Assembly: GCA_946478645.1 (NCBI GenBank)
Contig: CAMLCW010000293.1
Coordinates: forward strand, 1-6,451
Source of the DNA: an uncultured Variovorax sp.
GTDB lineage: Bacteria > Pseudomonadota > Gammaproteobacteria > Burkholderiales > Burkholderiaceae
Direction: 5' to 3'
Length of the DNA: 6,451 nt
Part shown: piece by piece, positions 1-6,242 of the stretch
Layout: the number at the start of each line of letters is the position of its first letter
Numbering within the stretch: position 1 is the first letter of the stretch
Position numbers and translations under genes: made by a program
The notes under the pieces: model-generated
Told to the model about the DNA's origin: nothing
The model's database searches: none
What the model saw: only the letters and a program-made list of their open reading frames with translations

Positions 1-2
1 TC

Positions 3-1334
3 TGCGGCATCGGCCGGGTGATGGGCCAGGAAGTCGTGGTCGTCGCCAACGACGCGACCGTCAAGGGCGGCACCTACTTCCCGATGACGGTGAAGAAGCA
101 TTTGCGCGCGCAGGAAGTCGCGCGCGAGAACCACCTGCCCTGCATCTACCTCGTCGACTCCGGCGGCGCGTTCCTGCCGCTGCAGGACGAGGTGTTCCCG
201 GACAAGGAGCACTTCGGCCGGATCTTCTACAACCAGGCGCGGATGAGCGCGGAAAACATCCCGCAGGTCGCGGTGGTGATGGGCTCGTGCACCGCCGGCG
301 GCGCCTACGTGCCGGCGATGAGCGACGAGACCATCATCGTGAAGAACCAGGGCACCATCTTCCTGGGCGGCCCGCCGCTGGTGAAGGCGGCCACCGGCGA
401 GGTGGTGTCGGCCGAGGACCTGGGCGGCGGCGACGTGCACACGCGGCTGTCGGGCGTGGCCGACCACCTGGCGCAAAACGACATGCACGCGCTCGCGCTG
501 GCGCGCCAGGCGGTCGCCTCGCTCAACGCGCGCAAGCAGCCCGACATCGCCACGCGCGCACCGGTGCCGCCGAAGTTCGCCGCCGAGGAACTCTATGGCG
601 TGATCCCCACCGACACGCGCAAGCCCTTCGACGTGCGCGAGATCATCGCGCGCATCGTCGACGGCAGCGAGTTCCACGAGTTCAAGGCCCGCTTCGGCGC
701 CACGCTGGTCTGCGGCTTTGCCGAGATCGAAGGCATGCCCGTGGGCATCGTCGCGAACAACGGCATTCTCTTCAGCGAATCGGCGCAGAAGGGCGCGCAC
801 TTCATCGAGCTGTGCTGCCAGCGCAAGATCCCGCTGGTGTTCCTGCAGAACATCACCGGCTTCATGGTGGGCCGCAAGTACGAGAACGAAGGCATCGCGC
901 GGCATGGCGCCAAGATGGTGACGGCCGTGGCCACCGCCAACGTGCCCAAGTTCACCATCATCATCGGCGGCAGCTTCGGGGCCGGCAACTACGGCATGTG
1001 CGGCCGCGCCTACAGCCCGCGCTTCCTCTGGATGTGGCCCAACGCGCGCATCAGCGTGATGGGCGGCGAGCAGGCCGCGAGTGTGCTCGCCACGGTCAAG
1101 CGCGACGGCATCGAGCTGAAGGGCGGCAGCTGGAGCAAGGAAGAGGAAGAGGCCTTCAAGGCACCGATCCGCCAGCAGTACGAAGACCAGGGCCACCCCT
1201 ACTACGCCAGCGCGCGGCTCTGGGACGACGGCATCATCGACCCGGCCGACACGCGCCGCGTGCTCGCGCTCGGCCTTGCCGCTGCGCGCCATGCGCCCAT
1301 TCCCGAACCCCGCTTCGGCATCTTCCGGATGTGA
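3..1334 (+). CDS. liuB: 3-methylcrotonyl-CoA carboxylase, beta (carboxyltransferase) subunit, 5'-truncated
   Basis: This subunit moves CO2 from carboxybiotin to 3-methylcrotonyl-CoA, giving 3-methylglutaconyl-CoA in cytosolic leucine breakdown. The window opens inside the gene. The frame is open from base 3 and 443 residues are visible; the family is usually about 535, so about 90 N-terminal residues are missing. The ATG at 18 is internal, because the bases before it already encode the conserved CGIGRV segment. Both crotonase-like carboxyltransferase halves are visible. The N-terminal half has [11 protein letters not shown], then [16 protein letters not shown], then GSCTAGGAY at about 282-308 (oxyanion/CoA region). 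The C-terminal half has [19 protein letters not shown] and [14 protein letters not shown] at about 966-1007. The C-terminus FGIFRM is typical of a complete end. The stop lies 1 nt before the liuC start, so the two are probably translationally coupled. The alpha partner lies downstream at 2804. Geranyl-CoA carboxylase beta (AtuC) is the nearest alternative, but the LiuC neighbour favours the leucine pathway. Confidence 0.95.
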   Translation, partial: CGIGRVMGQEVVVVANDATVKGGTYFPMTVKKHLRAQEVARENHLPCIYLVDSGGAFLPLQDEVFPDKEHFGRIFYNQARMSAENIPQVAVVMGSCTAGGAYVPAMSDETIIVKNQGTIFLGGPPLVKAATGEVVSAEDLGGGDVHTRLSGVADHLAQNDMHALALARQAVASLNARKQPDIATRAPVPPKFAAEELYGVIPTDTRKPFDVREIIARIVDGSEFHEFKARFGATLVCGFAEIEGMPVGIVANNGILFSESAQKGAHFIELCCQRKIPLVFLQNITGFMVGRKYENEGIARHGAKMVTAVATANVPKFTIIIGGSFGAGNYGMCGRAYSPRFLWMWPNARISVMGGEQAASVLATVKRDGIELKGGSWSKEEEEAFKAPIRQQYEDQGHPYYASARLWDDGIIDPADTRRVLALGLAAARHAPIPEPRFGIFRM

Positions 1335-1335
1335 C

Positions 1336-2130
1336 ATGACCACCTTCACCAAGCTCAAGCTCGAATCCGGCGATGGTCCGGTCGCGCGCATCTGGCTCGA
1401 CCAGCCCGACGCGCGCAATGCCTTCGACGACACGGTGATCGCCGAGCTCACGCAGGCCTTCACCGAAGCCGGCGCCGCGCCGCAGGTCAGGGCGATCGTG
1501 CTCGGCGCCAACGGCCCGGCGTTCTGCGCGGGCGCCAACCTGCACTGGATGCGCCGCATGGCCGACTACACGCGCGACGAGAACATCGCCGACGCGGGCA
1601 AGCTCGCCGCCATGCTGCGCACCATCGCCGAGTGCCCCAAGCCCACCATCGCGCGCGTGCAGGGCGACGTGTATGCCGGCGGCATGGGCCTGGTGGCCGC
1701 GTGCGACATGGCCGTGAGCGTCGACAGCGCCTGGTACTGCCTCAGCGAAGTGAAGATCGGCCTCGTGCCCGCGACCATCAGCCCGTACGTGTTGCGCGCG
1801 ATGGGCACGCGCGCGTCGCAGCGCTACTTCCTCACGGCCGAGCGCTTCAGCGCGGCCGAGGCGCACCGCATCGGCTTCGTGCACGAGGTGGTCGCGGCCG
1901 AGGCGCTCGATGCCAAGGTCGACGAACTGCTGAAGGCCCTCACCGGCGCGAGCCCCGCTGCGGTGCGTGCCTGCAAGCAGCTGATCGCCGACGTCGATGG
2001 TCGCGAGATCGACGATGCGCTGATCGCGAAGACGGTCGAAGGCATCGCCGACATCCGCGCCAGCGACGAAGGCCGCGAAGGCGTGCAGGCTTTCCTGCAG
2101 AAACGCAAGCCTTCGTGGCTGGGCCGCTGA
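1336..2130 (+). CDS. liuC: LiuC-type enoyl-CoA hydratase/isomerase (probable methylglutaconyl-CoA hydratase)
   Basis: Encodes a 264-residue crotonase-fold protein that probably hydrates 3-methylglutaconyl-CoA to HMG-CoA, the step after the carboxylase. The start at 1336 (MTTFTKLKLE) is chosen because it follows the liuB stop by 1 nt and gives the usual family length; an in-frame ATG at 1276 would run 59 nt into liuB. No strong Shine-Dalgarno site is seen, which suggests translational coupling. The first oxyanion-hole segment is FCAGANLHWM (residues 63-72; A65 by position). The second is YAGGMGLVAACDM (113-125; G115 by position). SEVKIGLVPATISPYV (137-152) carries Glu138 at the second catalytic glutamate site of crotonases. 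The first catalytic glutamate site is Gly118, a substitution I recall in other LiuC-like proteins. The EGVQAFLQKRKPSW tail is typical of the family. The exact substrate is inferred from operon context; a generic enoyl-CoA hydratase is the alternative. Confidence 0.9.
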   Translation: MTTFTKLKLESGDGPVARIWLDQPDARNAFDDTVIAELTQAFTEAGAAPQVRAIVLGANGPAFCAGANLHWMRRMADYTRDENIADAGKLAAMLRTIAECPKPTIARVQGDVYAGGMGLVAACDMAVSVDSAWYCLSEVKIGLVPATISPYVLRAMGTRASQRYFLTAERFSAAEAHRIGFVHEVVAAEALDAKVDELLKALTGASPAAVRACKQLIADVDGREIDDALIAKTVEGIADIRASDEGREGVQAFLQKRKPSWLGR

Positions 2131-2139
2131 GCGCACACG

Positions 2140-2811
2140 ATGACCGCGCTCGACATGCCCCAGCTGCTCGCACTGGCTGCCGCCATCGGCTGGGCCAGCG
2201 GCGTGCGCCTCTACCTCGTGGTGCTGCTGACGGGCCTCGCGGGCTACTTCGGCTGGGTGCCGCTGCCGGGCGGGCTGCAATTGCTCGCGCATCCAGTGGT
2301 GATTGCGGCGAGCGGCTTCATGGTCTTCATCGAGTTCTTCGCCGACAAGATCCCGGGACTCGATTCGCTCTGGGACATCGTGCACACCGCGATCCGCATC
2401 CCGGCCGGCGCGGCGCTCGCGGCCAGCGTGTTCGGTGCCGACCATGGCGTGATGGCGATCGTCGCGGCACTGCTCGGCGGCGGCTTCGCGGCGACCGCGC
2501 ATGCGGCCAAAGCCACCACGCGCGCCGCGATCAACACCTCGCCCGAGCCGTTCTCCAACGTGGGGGCCTCGCTGGTCGAGGACACGGCAGTGCCCGCGGG
2601 GTTGTGGCTCGCGGTGGCGCACCCGTTCGTGTTCCTCGTGCTGTTCGTGCTCGTGCTGGTCGCGAGCGTGTGGCTCATTCGCAAGAGCTGGCGCTTCCTC
2701 AGAGCGCTGTTCAGCCGTGTGGCCCGCATCTTCAGCGGCCGGCCCGATCCGGGCGTCGTGCCCGCGTTCCAACTGAAAAAGAATCCTCCCGGAGACTCCT
2801 CGAATGTTTAA
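2140..2811 (+). CDS. DUF4126 integral membrane protein of unknown function
   Basis: Encodes a 223-residue hydrophobic protein that I recognise as DUF4126, a family with no established function. Hydrophobic segments lie near residues 8-35, 45-65, 85-117 and 163-190, so it should sit in the inner membrane. Between them are polar motifs typical of the family: FFADKIPGLDSLWD (residues 66-79) followed by HTAIRIPAGA, then AHAAKATTRAAINTSPEPFSN (about 120-140) and an ED pair at 147-148. The C-terminus after about residue 190 is basic (RKSWRFLRALFSR) and then Pro-rich. It starts 9 nt after liuC and its last 8 nt overlap the start of the MCC alpha gene, so it belongs to the same transcript and its translation is probably coupled to mccA. 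The start at 2140 is preferred; ATG 2155 is a possible alternative, and neither has a clear Shine-Dalgarno site. Transport or envelope roles would be guesses. Confidence 0.88.
   Translation: MTALDMPQLLALAAAIGWASGVRLYLVVLLTGLAGYFGWVPLPGGLQLLAHPVVIAASGFMVFIEFFADKIPGLDSLWDIVHTAIRIPAGAALAASVFGADHGVMAIVAALLGGGFAATAHAAKATTRAAINTSPEPFSNVGASLVEDTAVPAGLWLAVAHPFVFLVLFVLVLVASVWLIRKSWRFLRALFSRVARIFSGRPDPGVVPAFQLKKNPPGDSSNV
2791..2794 (+). promoter_or_regulatory. Ribosome binding site of the MCC alpha gene
   Basis: GGAG lies 9 nt before the ATG at 2804, inside the 3' end of the DUF4126 gene. It fixes the MCC alpha start, whose first residues MFKKILIANRGEIACR are the canonical biotin carboxylase N-terminus. 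It allows independent initiation in addition to coupling through the 8-nt overlap. Confidence 0.7.
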
Positions 2812-4813
2812 AAAGATCCTGATTGCCAACCGCGGGGAGATCGCGTGCCGTGTCGCTGCGACTGCGCGCCGCATGGCCATCCGCACGGTCGCCGTGTATT
2901 CCGACGCCGATGCGCACGCCAACCACGTGCGCGCCTGCGACGAGTCGGTGCACCTCGGCGGCAGCGCGCCCAAGGACAGCTACCTGCGCTGGGAAAAGAT
3001 CCTCGAAGCCGCCAAGGCCACGGGCGCCGAGGCGGTGCACCCGGGCTACGGTTTCCTGAGCGAGAACGAGGAGTTCGCCCAGGCCTGCGCCGACGCGGGA
3101 TTGGTCTTCATCGGCCCGCCGCCCTCGGCGATCAAGGCGATGGGGCTCAAGGCCGAATCGAAGCAGCTGATGGAAAAGGCCGGCGTGCCGCTGGTGCCCG
3201 GCTACCACGGCCACGACCAGGACCCGGCGCTGCTGCAGCGCGAAGCCGACCGCATCGGCTACCCGGTGCTCATCAAGGCCAGCGCGGGCGGCGGCGGCAA
3301 GGGCATGCGCGCGGTCGACAAGGCGGCCGACTTCGAGGCCGCGCTCGCCTCGTGCAAGCGCGAGGCGATCAACAGCTTCGGCGACGATGCGGTGCTGATC
3401 GAGAAATACGTGCAACGCCCGCGCCACATCGAGATCCAGGTGTTCGGTGACGCGCACGGCAACTATGTCTACCTGTTCGAGCGCGACTGCTCGGTGCAGC
3501 GGCGCCACCAGAAGGTGCTCGAGGAAGCGCCCGCGCCCGGCATGACCGAGGCGATGCGCAAGCAGATGGGCGAGGCCGCCGTCGCCGCGGCGCGCGCGGT
3601 GAACTACGTGGGCGCGGGCACGGTGGAGTTCATCGTCGAGCAGCGCGAGGGCGGCGCAATGAACTTCTTCTTCATGGAGATGAACACCCGGCTGCAGGTG
3701 GAGCATCCCGTGACCGAAGCCATCACCGGGCTCGATCTCGTCGAATGGCAATTGCGCGTCGCGTCGGGCGAACTGCTGCCCGCGCAGCAAGCCGAGCTGC
3801 AGATCCACGGCCATGCGATCGAGGCCCGCATCTGCGCCGAGAACCCCGACAACAACTTCCTGCCTGCGACCGGCACCTTGCGCGTGTACCGCAAGCCGCA
3901 GGCCACGGCGTTCCAGCGCAGCCGCGTGCGCATCGACGACGGCGTGCGCGAGGGCGGCGAGATCTCGCCCTACTACGACTCGATGATCGCCAAGCTGATC
4001 GTGCACGGCGCCACGCGCGACGAGGCGCTCGCGCGGCTCGACGCGGCACTCGCGCAGGTGCACATCGTCGGCGTCGCGACCAACGTGCAGTTCCTGCGCG
4101 GCGTGCTCGCGACGGATTCGTTCGCCAAGGCCAACCTCGACACCGCGCTGATCGAGCGCGAGCGCGCCGTGCTGTTCGACCGCGAACCGCTGGGCCTGCC
4201 GCTCGCGGCCGCCGCGGCGATCACGCGCACGCTGGTGGGCGAGGCCGCCGCGGCCGGCGCCGCCGATCCGTTCGCGCGCCGCGACGGCTGGCGTGCACTC
4301 GGCGCCTACACGCGCCGCTTCGACGTCGAATTCCGCGGCGAGGCGCAGACCGCCTTGCTCACGTTCCGGCACGACGGCAGCCTCTGGCTCGAGGCGGGCG
4401 GTGTCGCGGGCCCGTTGACCGTCGGGCGGTTCCCGTCGGGCGAATTCGAGCTCGATTTCGCAGGCAACCGGCAGACGGTGGACGTCTACCTCGACGACGC
4501 GACCGCGCATGTGTTCGCGGCCAAGGGCGCCACGAAGATCACCGCCATCGATCGCCTGGCGCATGCCGGCGACACGCAGGCCGAAGGCGGCCGGCTCACC
4601 GCGCCGATGCCGGGCAAGGTCGTGTCGTTCGCGGTCAAGGCCGGCGACAAGGTCAGCCGGGGCCAGCCGCTGGCGGTGATGGAAGCCATGAAGATGGAGC
4701 ACACCATCGCCGCGCCGGCCGACGGCACGGTCGAAGAACTGCTGTTCGCGCCGGGCGAGCAGGTGGGCGAGGGCGACGAACTGCTGCGGATGGCGGCTGC
4801 TGCGGCGGCCTGA
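2804..4813 (+). CDS. liuD: 3-methylcrotonyl-CoA carboxylase, alpha (biotin carboxylase/biotin carrier) subunit
   Basis: Encodes 669 residues, full length for MCC alpha. It carboxylates its own biotin with ATP and bicarbonate and hands CO2 to the beta subunit in an alpha/beta complex. The biotin carboxylase domain spans about residues 1-447. It has the N-terminal KKILIANRGEIACR, HPGYGFLSEN (79-88), Lys116 in MGLK, the ATP-grasp glycine loop SAGGGGKGM (160-168), and the catalytic stretch EMNTRLQVEHP (292-302). In that stretch E292, N294, R296, Q298, V299 and E300 match E. coli AccC E288-E296 with an offset of 4. YYDSMIAKLIVHG follows. A middle region of about 450-590 fits the subunit-contact (BT) domain. 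The biotinyl domain begins near residue 595 and has EAMKMEH with the biotin-accepting Lys630, 40 residues from the C-terminus. The tail is Ala-rich. Propionyl- or geranyl-CoA carboxylase alpha would look similar; pairing with liuB and liuC supports MCC. Confidence 0.95.
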   Translation: MFKKILIANRGEIACRVAATARRMAIRTVAVYSDADAHANHVRACDESVHLGGSAPKDSYLRWEKILEAAKATGAEAVHPGYGFLSENEEFAQACADAGLVFIGPPPSAIKAMGLKAESKQLMEKAGVPLVPGYHGHDQDPALLQREADRIGYPVLIKASAGGGGKGMRAVDKAADFEAALASCKREAINSFGDDAVLIEKYVQRPRHIEIQVFGDAHGNYVYLFERDCSVQRRHQKVLEEAPAPGMTEAMRKQMGEAAVAAARAVNYVGAGTVEFIVEQREGGAMNFFFMEMNTRLQVEHPVTEAITGLDLVEWQLRVASGELLPAQQAELQIHGHAIEARICAENPDNNFLPATGTLRVYRKPQATAFQRSRVRIDDGVREGGEISPYYDSMIAKLIVHGATRDEALARLDAALAQVHIVGVATNVQFLRGVLATDSFAKANLDTALIERERAVLFDREPLGLPLAAAAAITRTLVGEAAAAGAADPFARRDGWRALGAYTRRFDVEFRGEAQTALLTFRHDGSLWLEAGGVAGPLTVGRFPSGEFELDFAGNRQTVDVYLDDATAHVFAAKGATKITAIDRLAHAGDTQAEGGRLTAPMPGKVVSFAVKAGDKVSRGQPLAVMEAMKMEHTIAAPADGTVEELLFAPGEQVGEGDELLRMAAAAAA

Positions 4814-4885
4814 ATAAAAAGATTGACCCCGTTGCGGGCGCCGGCGCGTATCAGCCGAGGTCGTCGTCATCACAGAAGGAAAGCC
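4814..4885 (+). other. 72-nt gap between the liu genes and the DUF4349 gene
   Basis: The gap after the MCC alpha stop starts with an A-rich patch (AATAAAAAGATTGACC). A short CCCG-TTG-CGGG hairpin follows at 4828-4838 with no T-run after it, so I see no intrinsic terminator. TTGACC at 4823-4828 resembles a -35 box, but nothing convincing sits at the -10 position: GCGTAT at 17 nt is poor and GTATCA lies at 19 nt. Read-through from the liu operon into the lipoprotein gene is therefore possible. Confidence 0.5.
4876..4880 (+). promoter_or_regulatory. Ribosome binding site of the DUF4349 gene
   Basis: AAGGA lies 5 nt before the ATG at 4886. It decides the start: the upstream in-frame ATG at 4823 would add 21 Arg-rich residues ahead of the signal peptide and has no such site. 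Confidence 0.7.
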
Positions 4886-5848
4886 ATGACCACCCCTCGC
4901 CTGCCTTCGGGCTCGCCCCGCCTTCTTGCCGACCGCCTGCGCGCGGGCGGCGTGTGGCTTGCAATGGCCGCCGCGCTGGCGCTGGCCGGCTGCGGCCGCG
5001 AAACGGCCAACAGCCGCAGCAGCAACGAGCCGGCGCCGCCGCCGGCCATGGCCCCGGCCGGCGGCATGGCGATGAAGGCGCAGCGCATGCAGACCGCCGC
5101 GGAATCCGGCGCATCGTCGGACCTGCAGCAGGAGGCACCGCTGCAGCGCTTCCTCGCGGTGCGGCAGGAACTCGTCGTCGAGGTGCCGGCCGAAGAACTC
5201 GCCGCGGCCTGGGAAAAGATGCGCGACCTTTGCGGCACGCTGCAGTGCGAGCTGCTCTCGGCCACGCTGCTGCGCGAAACGCCGCGCCAGCCCGGCAGCG
5301 CGATGCTCGAAGTGCGCGTTGCGCCGGCCGAGGTCGACAAGCTGCTGGGCGGGCTTGCCGGCTTGGCAAGCGTGGTTTCGCACACCACGACCAGCGAGGA
5401 CAAGACGGCCGAGGTGATCGACGTCGAGGCCCGCATCAAGAACCGCACCGAGTTCCGCGACAGCCTGCGCGCGATGCTCGGCGACACCGTCACCAAGCGC
5501 ACCATGGCCGACCTGCTCGCGATCCAGCGCACCCTGTCGGACACGCAGGCCGAGCTCGACGCGATCGCCACGCAGCGAAAAGTGCTGGCGCAGCAGACCA
5601 GCAAGCAGCACATCCAGATCCAGTTCACGCCGAAGCGCGTGCTGGTGGCGGGCGGCGGCGACGGCTACAGCCCGATGAAGGAGGCGCTGCGCAATGCGGG
5701 CGCGGTGCTGGCCGAAAGCGTCGGCGCGCTGATCACCTTCGTGGCGGCGGTGCTGCCCTGGCTGGTGATCGTGGTGCTGCCGCTGGCGTGGCTCGCGCGC
5801 GTGCTGTGGCGCCGCCGCAGCCGCCGCGCGCGGTCGAGCTCCAACTGA
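4886..5848 (+). CDS. DUF4349 domain lipoprotein
   Basis: Encodes 320 residues. The N-terminus is a lipoprotein signal: a basic n-region, a hydrophobic stretch (about 22-33) and the lipobox LAGC with Cys36, so it should be lipidated and exported. Residues 37-65 are low complexity, rich in Pro, Ala, Gly and Met. The body matches what I know of DUF4349: a conserved beta/alpha part, then TAEVIDVEARIKNRTEFRD from about residue 174. A predicted coiled-coil helix pair follows (about 190-245, with MADLLAIQRTLSDTQAEL) and then a strand ending IQIQFTP. A strong transmembrane segment spans 281-308 and is followed by a very basic tail RRRSRRAR. Such proteins are envelope-located and their function is not established. 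The start at 4886 is set by the AAGGA site and the signal peptide. It is not metabolically related to the liu genes. It converges on the EthD gene with only one base between stops. Confidence 0.85.
   Translation: MTTPRLPSGSPRLLADRLRAGGVWLAMAAALALAGCGRETANSRSSNEPAPPPAMAPAGGMAMKAQRMQTAAESGASSDLQQEAPLQRFLAVRQELVVEVPAEELAAAWEKMRDLCGTLQCELLSATLLRETPRQPGSAMLEVRVAPAEVDKLLGGLAGLASVVSHTTTSEDKTAEVIDVEARIKNRTEFRDSLRAMLGDTVTKRTMADLLAIQRTLSDTQAELDAIATQRKVLAQQTSKQHIQIQFTPKRVLVAGGGDGYSPMKEALRNAGAVLAESVGALITFVAAVLPWLVIVVLPLAWLARVLWRRRSRRARSSSN
5038..5065. repeat. Perfect 10-bp GC-only inverted repeat
   Basis: Arms GCCGCCGGCC (5038-5047) and GGCCGGCGGC (5056-5065) are exact reverse complements around an 8-nt loop. 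It lies in the codons for the Pro/Ala/Gly-rich linker after the lipobox of the DUF4349 lipoprotein. There is no T-run, so it is not a terminator. It may simply follow from GC-rich Pro, Ala and Gly codons. Confidence 0.6.
5353..5371. repeat. 7-bp inverted repeat inside the DUF4349 gene
   Basis: GCTTGCC (5353-5359) and GGCAAGC (5365-5371) are perfect reverse complements with a 5-nt loop. It lies inside coding sequence (Gly-Leu-Ala-Gly-Leu-Ala-Ser). No T-run follows, so function is doubtful. Confidence 0.4.
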
Positions 5849-5849
5849 C

Positions 5850-6164
5850 TCAGCCGACCACGACTTCGCTGACCTGCATCACGGGTGCGATGTCGGTGTA
5901 GTTCTGGATGTCGGCCCGGATTTCCTTGGCGTGCGGGCCGAACGCCGCCTGGAACGCCTCGGCCGATTCGCAGAACACGTGGCACATGCCGACGTAGGCC
6001 GGCGGCGAGCCCGGCGCGCCGCCGCCGAGGCCCTTGTCGATGGTGTACGAGAGGCAGGCGTCGCCCATGCGCGCTTTCAACAGCGGCATGTGCTTGTCGC
6101 GGTAGTAGGCGTGGTCGAACCGTGCGCCTTCGGTGTAGGGGTACATCACGCTGACTTTGATCAT
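5850..6164 (-). CDS. EthD family protein (small dimeric alpha/beta-barrel)
   Basis: Encodes 104 residues, the usual length for single-domain EthD proteins, which form dimeric ferredoxin-like alpha/beta barrels. The N-terminus MIKVSVMYPY is the first strand. FDHAYYRDKHMPLL (residues 16-29) is the family signature helix with its conserved His25-Met26-Pro27. AYVGMCHVFCESAEAF (56-71) and the closing strand near APVMQVSEVVVG complete the fold. EthD was named from an ether (ETBE) degradation cluster, but most homologues have no proven reaction and nothing here points to a substrate. The start at 6164 is set by an AAGGAG site 6 nt upstream and by family length; the frame stays open further upstream without a signature. 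It is read toward the DUF4349 gene, has its own candidate promoter and appears monocistronic within the window. Confidence 0.85.
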   Translation of the reverse strand: MIKVSVMYPYTEGARFDHAYYRDKHMPLLKARMGDACLSYTIDKGLGGGAPGSPPAYVGMCHVFCESAEAFQAAFGPHAKEIRADIQNYTDIAPVMQVSEVVVG

Positions 6165-6170
6165 GGCCGT

Positions 6171-6176
6171 CTCCTT
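6171..6176 (-). promoter_or_regulatory. Ribosome binding site of the EthD gene
   Basis: Read on the minus strand, AAGGAG lies 6 nt before the ATG at 6164. It is the best Shine-Dalgarno match in the window and fixes the start. Confidence 0.75.
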
Positions 6177-6191
6177 GTGGATGTTGCGCCG

Positions 6192-6220
6192 AGCATAGCC
6201 AACCGCCCCCGTCGCGTCAG
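6192..6220 (-). promoter_or_regulatory. Candidate sigma70 promoter for the EthD gene
   Basis: On the minus strand, CTGACG (6220-6215, -35-like, 4/6 to TTGACA) and TATGCT (6197-6192, -10-like, 4/6 to TATAAT) are separated by exactly 17 nt. Transcription would begin near 6185, leaving about 20 nt of leader that contains the AAGGAG site. It sits in the 78-nt spacer between the EthD gene and the divergent ghrA-like frame. Confidence 0.4.
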
Positions 6221-6242
6221 CGCCCTCACTAAGATCCGTGGC

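Noticed and set aside
1276..1335. Upstream ATG for liuC adding 20 residues
   Set aside because: It would overlap the conserved C-terminus of liuB and add sequence unlike the family. The ATG at 1336 gives the normal start.
1234..2973. A 579-codon minus-strand open frame antisense to liuC and the DUF4126 gene
   Set aside because: Low-complexity Arg/Ala/His composition, no start signal and no family features. It is a mirror of GC-biased codons on the real strand.
4814..4853. Possible terminator or promoter in the gap after MCC alpha
   Set aside because: The hairpin is only 4 bp with no T-run, and the TTGACC box has no acceptable -10 at normal spacing.
2732..5611. A 959-codon open frame on the minus strand, antisense to the MCC alpha and DUF4349 genes
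   Set aside because: The sense strand encodes full-length conserved proteins. The antisense product is rich in Arg, Ala, Gly, His and Leu with no recognisable domain, as expected of a shadow frame in high-GC DNA.
5832..5859. GGTCG/CGACC stem across the convergent stop codons as a bidirectional terminator
   Set aside because: Only 5 bp with an 18-nt loop and no flanking T- or A-run; too weak to support.
3745..5901. A 718-codon plus-strand frame spanning MCC alpha and the lipoprotein gene
   Set aside because: It is the out-of-frame reading of two well-supported genes, very rich in Arg and Ala, and it crosses their real start and stop signals.
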